A DNA stretch of 58,819 nucleotides from an uncultured Myxococcales bacterium (GTDB lineage Bacteria; Myxococcota_A; Polyangia; Polyangiales; Polyangiaceae): positions 1-58,819 of the forward strand of contig CALFNG010000476.1 in NCBI GenBank assembly GCA_937902985.1, read 5' to 3'. Under the pieces are notes generated by a model. That model had not been told where the DNA came from and did not search any database. It worked only from the letters and a program-made list of their open reading frames with translations. Shown here one piece after another: positions 1 through 8,754 of the stretch (within the stretch, counting starts at the first letter, position 1; the number at the start of each line of letters is the position of its first letter). Made by a program: the position numbers and the translations under genes.

Positions 1-1906
1 GCACACCGAGCGCGCCCGCCGCCGCCGCGAGCTCCGTTACCGGGCCGAGCGCCTGATCGATCTTCCCCTGGACAGCGCCCGTCACCTGCGCGATGGCGTC
101 GGCGGCCTTCGCCGAGGCCACCTCGGCGGCCTTCGCCGCGGCGAGCGCGATGATCGCCTCGAGGGGGTTCCCGATGTGCTCGTTTTGCGCGGCGCCGACC
201 ATCGTCGTCGACGAGCCCCCGACCGTGAACCCCGCGACGGCGTTCACTTCGAGGGTGCGCGTCACGCCGACGGTCACCGTCTGGTTGCCCCCGATCGACG
301 TCTTGTAGCCCTTGGTGATCTTGACGGTCTGGTTCGCGTCGATCTCGGTCGACGAGTCGACCTTCACTTCGAGAGAGTCGTTGTTCCCCACGGTCTTCGT
401 CTTGTTGTTAGCGACGACGATGTTCGTGTCGTACTGCGAGTGGATCATGATCTCTTCGGCCCCGGCCTTGTCCTCGAAGCGGATTTCGTTGGAGCCGCCG
501 CCGCCGGGTGAGCTCGCCGTCTGCAAGCTCGTTCGCGTCTTGCCCTCCGGGAGCGCGTAGGGAGGCATGAACAGCCCGTTGTAGAGGCGACCCGTCACCA
601 CCGGCCGATCGGGATCGCCTTCGAGGAACTCGACGACGACCTCCCACCCGACGCGCGGGAGCATCATCGAGCCCGACGTCTGCATCTGCGTCACGCGCAT
701 CCACGCGGACGCCGCGTCGTCCAAGGCCGGACCGAGATCCCAGTGGAACTTGACCTTGCACCGGCCGTGCTCGTCGGTGTGGATCTCTTCGGCGGGCGCG
801 CCCGCCGGAGCAACCACGGTCGCGGTCTGCGGTCCCTCGATGACCGGCCGCGGCGTCCTGCGCGGGGGCCGGAACTTCGTCTTCGCAGGAACGAGCAGCG
901 CGCGGGCGAAGCTCTCGTCCTGTCGTTCGCGGACGTACTGGTGCACGACCGACGTGACGAACCAGTCGCCCTCGACCACGGTGGAGTCGGTGATCGTCAG
1001 CTTGCGACCGACCGACACACGGAGGCACTCGGCGTCGATCGAGACGGTGTCGCGCGTCGCCTGCGCCGCCTCGAGGCGCGCCGCGGCCAGCCGCTTTCCG
1101 TCTGCCGGTACGAAGTAGCCGCCCGGGTAGTCGTAGATCTCGAGGTCGTCGCGATCGGCGGCCTGCGCCGTCGAGGTGAGGTCGACCTTCGGCGTCTCGA
1201 AGGCGAAGTCCCGCAAGACGAACTTTCCCGGCGCGACGGCCTTGCGGTCGGCGAGCGTGTAGATGGCGTCGACGTCACCGCCGAGGAGCGAGCGGGCCCG
1301 CCGTGGCAACGACGGGTCGCCGTCGATGGGCTCGGCCGCGGTACTGTCATCGGCGACGACGAGCGAGACCTCGCCGTCGGCCATGGTCTCGACGAAGAAG
1401 TAGATGCCTTCGTGCTCGAAGAGGCGCGACAGGAACGCGAGCGGGCTCTCCTCGTACTGCACGCAATACGCGCGCGGCGCGTACGACGCCGTCAAACGCC
1501 ACTCGACCTTCAGCGACGGCGCCTCGTCGGCCAGGACCTTCGTCGCGATGTCCTGGACGGTCATGTCCTGGTAAATGGCGCAGCCGCGCTCGCGGCCCAT
1601 GAGCGTGAGCGGCGAGACGACGGTGAGCCGGTAGCGGAGCGTGCGAGCGGCGCCGCCGACCGCCGACGTGCCGAGGACCGTCACCTCGTCGATGACCCCG
1701 CCAAAGATGCGCGCCGTCTCGCCCTCGAAGCCGTAGGAGAGCGTCCCGGTGCCGCCGATCATGTCTTCGGGGTCGACGTAATCGTCGAGGTGAAGCTCGA
1801 TCTCGAGGCTCGGCGGCTGGCCGAGGGCGTGCTCTTCGCGAAAGCGCGCGACGCTCAACGCGCTCGCGTCGTCGATCTGGAAGGCGGCCTCGAGGGTGCG
1901 CGTCAC
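1..1906 (-). CDS. vgrG: Type VI secretion spike protein VgrG (C-terminus cut by window edge)
   Basis: This VgrG would form part of the trimeric spike at the tip of the T6SS tube. Reading from a GTG at 1904-1906, the translation shows the gp27-like part with the VQYEESPLAFLSRLFEHEG motif. It then has the OB-fold entry EIHTDEHGRCKVKFHWD, the conserved LPRVGWEVVVEFLEGDPDRP and GRLYNG motifs, and a valine/glycine-rich beta-helical needle. The frame is still open at position 1, so the C-terminal extension is missing. The start is chosen because a GGAG Shine-Dalgarno lies just upstream, overlapping the stop of the preceding vgrG (1917-1919), which suggests translational coupling. The last visible residues are alanine-rich and helical, perhaps the beginning of an effector-docking tail. 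The family is clear; the exact cargo is not. Confidence 0.93.
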   Translation of the reverse strand, partial: MTRTLEAAFQIDDASALSVARFREEHALGQPPSLEIELHLDDYVDPEDMIGGTGTLSYGFEGETARIFGGVIDEVTVLGTSAVGGAARTLRYRLTVVSPLTLMGRERGCAIYQDMTVQDIATKVLADEAPSLKVEWRLTASYAPRAYCVQYEESPLAFLSRLFEHEGIYFFVETMADGEVSLVVADDSTAAEPIDGDPSLPRRARSLLGGDVDAIYTLADRKAVAPGKFVLRDFAFETPKVDLTSTAQAADRDDLEIYDYPGGYFVPADGKRLAAARLEAAQATRDTVSIDAECLRVSVGRKLTITDSTVVEGDWFVTSVVHQYVRERQDESFARALLVPAKTKFRPPRRTPRPVIEGPQTATVVAPAGAPAEEIHTDEHGRCKVKFHWDLGPALDDAASAWMRVTQMQTSGSMMLPRVGWEVVVEFLEGDPDRPVVTGRLYNGLFMPPYALPEGKTRTSLQTASSPGGGGSNEIRFEDKAGAEEIMIHSQYDTNIVVANNKTKTVGNNDSLEVKVDSSTEIDANQTVKITKGYKTSIGGNQTVTVGVTRTLEVNAVAGFTVGGSSTTMVGAAQNEHIGNPLEAIIALAAAKAAEVASAKAADAIAQVTGAVQGKIDQALGPVTELAAAAGALGV

Positions 1907-1916
1907 GTCGATCTCC

Positions 1917-4166
1917 TCAGTTGTCCATGATGAGCGCGCCGCCGTCGTCGACCTCGCCGTCGATCTTCAGCGTCGCCCCCGCGATGGTCACCATCGCCGG
2001 CATCATCGTGATGGTCGATGCGCCCATCACCACCGTGAGCATCGTCTCGCCCTCGACCACGATGTTCGTGGCTTTCAGGATCAATGCGCCCGCGGCCACC
2101 TCCGTGAAGGCGGCGCCGGATTTCTCTTCCAGGTCCCCCGCGACGCTCCGGACGATCGCCCCGCCGGCCTTCGCGTTCATCGCGCCGCTCACGTCCACGC
2201 CGCGCCCGGCCTTGGTGGCGATGACCTTGAGCGCCCCGGTCGTCTCGCTGCGCGATCCGCCGACGATCACCGATCGCCCTCCGCCGGCCATCTCGACCAG
2301 CGCGGCGCCGACGTTGTGCACGGCGTTGCCGAGGACGTGCTCGTTGGACGCGCCGACCACGAGGTCGATCATCGCCCCGCCGACGGTCAGGTTGCTGTCG
2401 CCGCCGACCTCGCACTTGTGATCGCCGCCGACGTGCATGTCGCGAACGGCCCCGATCGTGAGCGAGTGGTTGCCGGCGACCTGATCGACGAAGAACGTCT
2501 GGACGTGCACCTTCTGCGATCCGGTGACGGCGACCGTCTGATCGGCGCCCACCGAGGCCGAGAGGCTGTTGGTCACGCTCAGCGTATGATTCGCGCCCAC
2601 CTGACGTTTCTGGTTGTTGCCGACGGACTCGGTCGTGTTGTTGCCCACGTCGATCGACATGTCTTTCGAGGCGTTGAAGAACATCTCTTCGCTGCCCTTG
2701 CTGTCGTGGGTGCGAACCTCGTTTGAGCTCCCGCCGCCGGGGGTCGTGGCCGTCTGCAGCGAGCTGCGCACCTTGTTCTCCGGGAGCTTGTAGGGCGGCG
2801 TCGTCACGCCGTTGTAAAGGCGCGACATGACGACGGGGCGATCGACGTCGCCCTCGAGGTACCGGACGGCCACCTCCCAGCCCATGCGCGGCAAGAGCAT
2901 CGAGCCGCCCGTGGGCGCCTGCGACGTGCGCATCCAGCAGCTCGACGTCTCGTCGTTCTTGCCCAGCCGATCCCAGTGGAACTGCGCGGTGACCTGCCCG
3001 TGCTCGTTGGTGTGAATCTCTTCCCCGCTCGCACCGGTCGTGATCGCGGTCTGCACGCCCGGCACCGTCTGCGCGCGCTCGAGCCGCGGGGGCCGGTACT
3101 GCGCGGTCTTCGAGGGCACGGCGTGGAACCGGCAGGTGTACGCGTGCGGCACGTCTGCGGTGGGCTCGAGGGCCCTCGGATCGTGACCTTCGATCTCGAC
3201 GCCGACGACCAGGTACTCCTGGTTGAGCGGCGCATAAGGGTGGCTCTCGACCGAAAAGCGATAGCCGCATCGCAGGGTGAGCACCCCGGTGAGGCCGCTC
3301 ACCACGTCGCGCGTGGCGCGGAGCGAATCGAGCAGCACCTTGGCGAGGCGGTCGCCTTCCTTCGGCAGGTCGAATCGACCCGGCCACGCGTACACCTCGA
3401 GCTCGCCCTTCTCGCCATCGGCCGTCACCGACGACTCGAGCTTAAGCTGGGGCTTTTCAGCATCGCGGTCGCGCAAGCACGTCTTGTCCGAGCGGACCTC
3501 GTGGCGCCGCTCGACTTCGAAGACGTGCTCGCCGACCTCTCTCTCGCCGAACGTGTGCCGAAAGACGAGCGAGGTCGCGCCGTCGATGTCGCCGAAGCCG
3601 GCCTGGTCGTCGCCGAAGGCGATGAGATCGCTGCTCTTGCCGTGCTCGATCGCGAAGTAGATGCCCTCCTCGGAGAGCACGCGCGACACGAATGCGAGAT
3701 CGGTCTCCCGGTACTGCACCGTGTAGTCCCGCGTGGGGTAAGCGCCCGTCGTTCGCCATTCGGCGTCGGCGACGCCGGCGCCGGAGAGCACGCTCTTGAC
3801 GACGTCGACGGCGGTCATCTTCTGGAAGGTGCGGCAGTCGGTGCGTTGTGACATCGTCCAGGCCGCCGGCGCCACCGCGATGTCGACGAAGTGAACGTCG
3901 TCGCGGTGCTCGCGCCTGTCGGCGGCGACCACGGTGCCGACGAACGTTCGCTTCTGCGACTTGTCGTTGCTCTCGAGCGTCAAGACGGCCGGCTGGTCGA
4001 CGAGCGACGCGGGGTCGGGCGCCTTGTCGTCGTCCTTGCCGATCCTGCAGACGAGGGTACTAACCTCCGACAGGCGCTCGCTGAGGGCGTACCGATGGAC
4101 CCGGTAGGGTGTGCCCCCGACGTCGAGGGTGGCGAGGACGCCGGAGCGGACGTTCGAGTCGCTCAT
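1917..4166 (-). CDS. vgrG: Type VI secretion spike protein VgrG
   Basis: A complete 749-residue VgrG. The N-terminal half matches the phage gp27-like fold, with the family motif YTVQYRETDLAFVSRVLSEE at roughly residues 170-190. The gp5-like OB fold contains EIHTNEHGQVTAQFHWDR, MLLPRMGWEVAVRYLEGD and SRLYNG at about 390-470. From about 480 to the end there are repeating V-G-x(5-7)-V segments typical of the DUF2345-type beta-helix needle. The protein ends in a short acidic tail (DDGGALIMDN) with no enzymatic C-terminal domain, so it probably carries cargo rather than being an evolved VgrG. It lies 4 nt after the stop of the upstream vgrG and 10 nt before the start of the next, so the three are probably co-transcribed. 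Confidence 0.95.
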   Translation of the reverse strand: MSDSNVRSGVLATLDVGGTPYRVHRYALSERLSEVSTLVCRIGKDDDKAPDPASLVDQPAVLTLESNDKSQKRTFVGTVVAADRREHRDDVHFVDIAVAPAAWTMSQRTDCRTFQKMTAVDVVKSVLSGAGVADAEWRTTGAYPTRDYTVQYRETDLAFVSRVLSEEGIYFAIEHGKSSDLIAFGDDQAGFGDIDGATSLVFRHTFGEREVGEHVFEVERRHEVRSDKTCLRDRDAEKPQLKLESSVTADGEKGELEVYAWPGRFDLPKEGDRLAKVLLDSLRATRDVVSGLTGVLTLRCGYRFSVESHPYAPLNQEYLVVGVEIEGHDPRALEPTADVPHAYTCRFHAVPSKTAQYRPPRLERAQTVPGVQTAITTGASGEEIHTNEHGQVTAQFHWDRLGKNDETSSCWMRTSQAPTGGSMLLPRMGWEVAVRYLEGDVDRPVVMSRLYNGVTTPPYKLPENKVRSSLQTATTPGGGSSNEVRTHDSKGSEEMFFNASKDMSIDVGNNTTESVGNNQKRQVGANHTLSVTNSLSASVGADQTVAVTGSQKVHVQTFFVDQVAGNHSLTIGAVRDMHVGGDHKCEVGGDSNLTVGGAMIDLVVGASNEHVLGNAVHNVGAALVEMAGGGRSVIVGGSRSETTGALKVIATKAGRGVDVSGAMNAKAGGAIVRSVAGDLEEKSGAAFTEVAAGALILKATNIVVEGETMLTVVMGASTITMMPAMVTIAGATLKIDGEVDDGGALIMDN

Positions 4167-4170
4167 CGCG

Positions 4171-6408
4171 TCACCCGGGCCCGAGCTTCATCGTGCCGCC
4201 GAGCTTCACGATCATCGCCGCCTGCACGGCGACCGCGCTCCCCTTGATGACGATGGGACCGCCCCCGAGCTTGACCTCGCTGCTGCCGCCCTTGAACGTG
4301 CCGACGCCGCCGAGCAAGGTCACCATCTTGCCCTTGATGCTGATGTCGCCGTCGACCTTGCACATGTGCAGCCCGCCGACGAGGCGCGTGACGGCCGCGT
4401 CGCAGCTCGCCTCGTAGCCGCCCTTGATGAGGTGGATCTCGCCCGCAGCGGCGGTCGAGTTCTTCGAGCCGCCGACGGTCTCGCCCACCGAGCCCTTCGC
4501 GAGCTGGACCTTCACGGCCCCGACGGTCTCGCTGAGGTCGCCGAGGATGTTGTCGCTGATGGACCCGACCGACGCGACCATGTGCACCGCGCCCACCGTG
4601 CGTTTGAGGTTCGTCGAGATCGTGTGCTCGATGCCGTTCTGGATGGTCATTTGCATCGCGCCGACGGTGTACGAGCGCGTCCCGCCGATGTGCTCGATGT
4701 AGTTCGCGTCGGCGTTGGTCGTGTCGGCGACGGCGATGGTGATCGACTGATTGCCTGCTATCTTCTGCGACAGGATCGCGCCGACGTCGAGGCTCTGACT
4801 GCCGCCGACGGTGAGGGACTCGTTGGACCCGACGGCGCTCGACATGTTCACCTTGACGGCGTGCGTATCGTCAACGGTGATCTTCTCGATCTTGTCGTGC
4901 CCGATCGTGATGTTGAGGTCCTTCTGCGCGCTGATGCCGAAGCCCTGGGTGCCGCCCGAGTCGCTCATCTTGAGCTCGTTCATGCCCGCTCCGCCGGGCG
5001 ACGACATGCTCTTGACGGAGCCAGATGCCTTGGCTCCGGGAAGGGCGTAGGGCGGCGTCTTCTCGGCGTTGTAGAGGCGGCCGATGGCGAACGGGCGGTC
5101 CGGGGCCCCGCCGTGGAACGCGACCGAGAGCTCCCACCCGACGCGCGGGAGGATCATCGATCCGCCCATCAACGCCTGCGATACGCGGAGCCAGCAGCTC
5201 GCCGTGTCGTCTTGCTGTCCGACGCGATCCCAGAAGAAGCGCACCTTGATGCGCCCGTACTTGTCGACGTGGATCGACTGGTCTTGCGCCGAGGTGGGCC
5301 CCGTCACGACGACCGTCTGGATGCCGCGGATCCGCGGTCGGCGCGCGCGGAGAGGCGGAGCGTAGGGCGCTCCCTTCGGGATTCCGCGAAACTCGTTCTC
5401 GCAGGCGAAGGACTCGGCCTGATCTTCGGGGTGCTGCCGGCCGCGCGTGCGAAGGGACGTGACGACGAAGTCGCCGTTGAGGCAGCCTTCGGCCGCGGCG
5501 TCGACGGAGAAGGGCACGCCGCAGCGCAAACCGATCGCGGCGCTCTCCCCGCGGCAGACGTCGGCGTCGGCGCGTAGCATTCGCATGCGCGCCCTGGCGC
5601 GCCGCTTTCCGTCGGCGCCTTTGGTGAACCCGCCGGGGTACTCGTAGTGATCGAGCGGCCACTCGTCGGCCTTGTCACTGGCCGCCTCGGGCTTGACCTG
5701 GGGCTTCTCGAAGTCGAAATCGCGGACGAGCACCCCCGTCGTGCGGAGCGAGCGCTTGCGCTCGAAGCGTTCGAGGGGCTCGGCGTCGGAGGCGATGCCT
5801 TGCCCCATCGCGAAGGACACCGCCGGCGCGTCGCCCGTGGGCTCGAACGCGTCTTCGGTGTCGGCGACCACGAGCTTGTGCCCGTCGGCCCCGTGGCTGA
5901 AAAAATAGAAGATCCCTTCGTCTTCGAGGAGGCGCGACACGAACTCGAGCGACGACTCGCGGTACTGCACGAGGAACTCGCGCGGCGAGTACGTGGCTTT
6001 GAGTTGCCACTCGACGCTCTCGCCGAATCCTGCCTCGAGGAAGATCTGCTGAACCACGTCGGCGATGCTTAGATCCTGGAAGATGCGGCAGTCTTCGCGG
6101 TGGGCGAGCGCCGACAGCGCCGGCGCGAGGCGCACGCGGAAGTAAAACCGCTCGGAGGCGAACCGGGTGAAGCTGGCGCGGTCGACGATGCCGTGGAAGT
6201 GCCGCGTCCGCTCTCTGTCGTCGACGATGGTGAGCAGGAGCGGCTTCCGCAGGCACGCGTCGACCTCGAAGCTCGAGTCGGCGGTATAGAAGTCGACTGT
6301 GATGTCGAAGGGTCGCGAGATCTCTTCGAGCGCTTCGTAGTCGACGACCTCCGCGTCTGCGGGCAAACCGCCGCCCGCGAGGCGAAAGAAGGCGTTCGCT
6401 GTCACCAC
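4171..6408 (-). CDS. vgrG: Type VI secretion spike protein VgrG, first of a tandem trio
   Basis: A VgrG of about 745 residues. It has the gp27-like region (FLVQYRESSLEFVSRLLEDE), then the OB-fold region (HVDKYGRIKVRFFWDRVG, MILPRVGWELSVAFHGGAPD, IGRLYN) and a long beta-helical needle of VG repeats. It ends in a gly-rich LGGTMKLGPG tail with no catalytic domain. The frame runs open upstream to 6567, but those extra 53 residues are basic, low-complexity and unlike a VgrG start. I therefore place the start at the adjacent GTG codons at 6403-6408, just before the conserved N-terminal TANAFFRL. The 158-bp gap to the divergent DUF2169 gene should hold promoters for both directions. The exact GTG is uncertain. 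Confidence 0.92.
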   Translation of the reverse strand: MVTANAFFRLAGGGLPADAEVVDYEALEEISRPFDITVDFYTADSSFEVDACLRKPLLLTIVDDRERTRHFHGIVDRASFTRFASERFYFRVRLAPALSALAHREDCRIFQDLSIADVVQQIFLEAGFGESVEWQLKATYSPREFLVQYRESSLEFVSRLLEDEGIFYFFSHGADGHKLVVADTEDAFEPTGDAPAVSFAMGQGIASDAEPLERFERKRSLRTTGVLVRDFDFEKPQVKPEAASDKADEWPLDHYEYPGGFTKGADGKRRARARMRMLRADADVCRGESAAIGLRCGVPFSVDAAAEGCLNGDFVVTSLRTRGRQHPEDQAESFACENEFRGIPKGAPYAPPLRARRPRIRGIQTVVVTGPTSAQDQSIHVDKYGRIKVRFFWDRVGQQDDTASCWLRVSQALMGGSMILPRVGWELSVAFHGGAPDRPFAIGRLYNAEKTPPYALPGAKASGSVKSMSSPGGAGMNELKMSDSGGTQGFGISAQKDLNITIGHDKIEKITVDDTHAVKVNMSSAVGSNESLTVGGSQSLDVGAILSQKIAGNQSITIAVADTTNADANYIEHIGGTRSYTVGAMQMTIQNGIEHTISTNLKRTVGAVHMVASVGSISDNILGDLSETVGAVKVQLAKGSVGETVGGSKNSTAAAGEIHLIKGGYEASCDAAVTRLVGGLHMCKVDGDISIKGKMVTLLGGVGTFKGGSSEVKLGGGPIVIKGSAVAVQAAMIVKLGGTMKLGPG

Positions 6409-6566
6409 CGCTCGGGTACGGTAACACGCGCGATCGACCGAACAAGGCCGCCCCCTGTCGCCCGTTTTGACGACACCGCGTTCCTTCGGGTCGCGTCCTC
6501 GCCGCTTCGTCTTTGCGTCGTTCGCCTGGCGCCGAGGGGCGATAACCGGATATTCCTCGGGAACCA

Positions 6567-7628
6567 ATGGCCTCGCCGCGGGTCGACAACCGAACCGACT
6601 TCGTCGTCCACCCGCAGGTCATCCTCGACCGGGACGGCGAGAAGCTGGCGTGCATCGTCAAGGCGACGGCCGAGTGCGCGTCGACCCTCGGAGGCGCCGT
6701 CGAGATCGCCCCCAAGGCGCGACGGCGGCCGGTGCGTCTGGCCGACGTGCCATGGGGCGAGCCCGAGAAGAGCAGCATCGCGTATCCGGCCGACCTCTGC
6801 GTCCGCAAGGCGGCGACCGACGTGGTGGTGGTCGCGCGCGCCCACGCGCCCGGCGGTCGGCCCATACAGACCATCGACGTCTACGTGGGCGTCGGGCCGC
6901 TCCGAAAGGCGCTCCAGGTGCACGGGCTCCGCGTCTGGGAGCGAGACGGCATGGGAATCTCCGCGCCGCGTCCGATCGCCCAGCTCGAGATGCGCTACGA
7001 CTTCGCCTGGGGAGGCTTCGACGACAGCGACGCCGAGCACCCCGTCGAGGAGGCGCGCAACCCGGTGGGCATGGGCGTCGCCAGGGACCCGAAGACCTTG
7101 ACCGATCTCCAGGCGCCGCACATCGACGATCCGGCTGCGCCTCTCAAGACCTGGAGGACGCGCCCCCCTCCCGCCGGCGTGGGCCCCGTCGGCCGCCACT
7201 GGGAGCCGCGGCGTCGGTACATCGGCACCTACGACGAGCGATGGAAAGAGATGCGGGCGCCGCTTCCGCCCGAAGATCAGGACGATCGTCACAATCAGTG
7301 TGCGTCGCCAGGGCTCATCGCCGACCCGCCTCTCGCAGGCGGCGAAGAAGTGCGCCTCTTGAACCTCGTGCCCGAAGGAGGGCCCACGACGTTCGCCTTG
7401 CCGCGCATCGCTCTCGAGATCGAGTTCCGCGTCAAGGACCGCGAGCCCGAAGTGTTTCGGCCGCATCTCGACACGGTGCTCATCGATCTGCTCGGCCTCC
7501 GTCCGCGGCAACCCGTTGCGATCGAGATGGTCTGGCGCGCGGCGGTTCGCGCGCCGCGCCAGGTTCAAGAGGCCCGCGTCGTCGTCCGCGAAGTGCTCTG
7601 GACGCGAGGGGGAGCGACGCGCTCGTGA
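6567..7628 (+). CDS. DUF2169 domain protein (T6SS accessory)
   Basis: A 353-residue protein with the features of DUF2169: an early acidic/aromatic stretch (HPQVILDRDGEKLACIVK), then AYPADLCVRKAATDVVVVA, and the mid-region LEMRYDFAWGGFDD followed by EARNPVGMG. In the second half are CASPGLIADPPLAGGEEV and LPRI. The family regularly neighbours VgrG, PAAR and effector genes and is thought to help load effectors on the spike; that role is family knowledge, not visible here. The gene is divergent from the vgrG trio and its stop overlaps the start of the next gene by 4 nt (GTGA), so the two are probably translated together. No signal peptide is seen, so it should be cytoplasmic. Confidence 0.9.
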   Translation: MASPRVDNRTDFVVHPQVILDRDGEKLACIVKATAECASTLGGAVEIAPKARRRPVRLADVPWGEPEKSSIAYPADLCVRKAATDVVVVARAHAPGGRPIQTIDVYVGVGPLRKALQVHGLRVWERDGMGISAPRPIAQLEMRYDFAWGGFDDSDAEHPVEEARNPVGMGVARDPKTLTDLQAPHIDDPAAPLKTWRTRPPPAGVGPVGRHWEPRRRYIGTYDERWKEMRAPLPPEDQDDRHNQCASPGLIADPPLAGGEEVRLLNLVPEGGPTTFALPRIALEIEFRVKDREPEVFRPHLDTVLIDLLGLRPRQPVAIEMVWRAAVRAPRQVQEARVVVREVLWTRGGATRS

Positions 7629-8695
7629 ATACGCTGGCGGTCATCATCGGGGTCGGGGCGCGCACGTCCGTCGGGTTGACCGCGCGGCACACCGCGTTCC
7701 TGCTGCGCGCGGGGTCCGTCGGATTCCACGCGTCGCCGCTGCTCGACCTCAACGACGAATACGTGACGATCGGGAGCGTGCCGACGCTCGATCCGATGCT
7801 CGTCGGCGCAGAGCGAGTCCAGGCGCTGGCCGCCGCCGCCGCCGACGAGGCGCTCGAAGCCGTGACGGACGTGGCCGGCGTTGCGGCGGGGTTGCGCCTG
7901 AAGCTCGTGGTCGGCCTCGGCGAGCGCCTCGCGCGTCACGAGCCGGGGCAGCCCTCACCCGCCGAGATGATCGGACAAGCGCTCCGCAACCGGGTGGTGA
8001 AGCGATTCGCGACGGCGAACGTCGAGACGTTCCCGCGCGGGGAGGCCGCGGCCCCGCTCCAGCTCGAGGCCGCGTGCGCGGAGCTCACGTCCGGCCGCAC
8101 CGACCTCGTCCTCCTGGGCGGCGCGCACTCGGACTACGATCCGGTCGTCGTGCGAGGGCTCTCGCAGCAGAACCGCCTCTTCGGAGCGGGCCAGGTCAAC
8201 GGCGTGATGCCGGGTGAGGCCGCAGGCTTCCTCTTGCTCGCCGGCGCCCAGTTCGCCAATCGCCACGGCCGCCCCGTCCGCGCCCGACTCCACGCGATCG
8301 GCAAGGGATTCGAGAAGGCCCGACCTGACAACGACGAGTCCGCGTTCGAGGCGCTCGGCCTCACGGTGGCCGTGCACGCGGCCGCGGCGCCCCTCGCGGC
8401 CGACAACCTCCGGGCGGGCTGGGCGCTGACCGACATGACGCCCGAGGCGCATCGGGTCAACGAATGGCAAGCAATGTTCGTGCGAACGCAGCGCTACTGG
8501 TGCGATCCCCAGTGGATCGACGCGCACGCGCACAAGCTCGGGCGCCTCGGCGCCGCGGCCATGCCGGTGCAGCTGGCGATCGCGGCCACGGCATGGCGCC
8601 ACGGCTTCGCGCCGCACGGCGTCGCCCTTTCGATGGTCGGCAGTGACTCGGGAGAGCGCGCCACGACGCTCTGGTCAGCGCCTGCGCGGGCGTGA
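7625..8695 (+). CDS. Beta-ketoacyl synthase-like (thiolase-fold) T6SS accessory protein, probably non-catalytic
   Basis: A 356-residue protein starting at GTG 7625, overlapping the DUF2169 stop. The fold is recognisable from the N-terminal VIIGVGARTSVGL, the central ACAELTSGRTDLVLLGG segment followed by VMPGEAAGFLLLA, and a C-terminal LGRLGAAAMPVQLAIAA. These match the corresponding blocks of ketoacyl synthases. Where a true synthase has its nucleophile (the C in ACxS just before the LEAA helix), this protein reads PRGEAAAP, so the catalytic cysteine appears absent at about residues 138-144. Proteins of this kind occur in T6SS loci next to DUF2169 genes. Their job is unknown; a structural or chaperone role is more likely than acyl transfer. 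Codon use matches the neighbours. Confidence 0.8.
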   Translation: MNTLAVIIGVGARTSVGLTARHTAFLLRAGSVGFHASPLLDLNDEYVTIGSVPTLDPMLVGAERVQALAAAAADEALEAVTDVAGVAAGLRLKLVVGLGERLARHEPGQPSPAEMIGQALRNRVVKRFATANVETFPRGEAAAPLQLEAACAELTSGRTDLVLLGGAHSDYDPVVVRGLSQQNRLFGAGQVNGVMPGEAAGFLLLAGAQFANRHGRPVRARLHAIGKGFEKARPDNDESAFEALGLTVAVHAAAAPLAADNLRAGWALTDMTPEAHRVNEWQAMFVRTQRYWCDPQWIDAHAHKLGRLGAAAMPVQLAIAATAWRHGFAPHGVALSMVGSDSGERATTLWSAPARA

Positions 8696-8754
8696 GCGCC
8701 CGAGCGGCGATCCGCGTCGATCGAGAGCGCGCCCCGACGCCGCCGAGAAGGGCC

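Noticed and set aside
743..1930. Long plus-strand frames opposite the vgrG genes (also 4111-5577, 2976-3851)
   Set aside because: Arg/Asp/Val-rich low-complexity translations with no motifs; the minus strand has clear VgrG sequence throughout.
6409..6567. N-terminal extension of the third vgrG to 6567
   Set aside because: The extra 53 residues are basic and unlike VgrG, and using them would overlap the divergent DUF2169 start.
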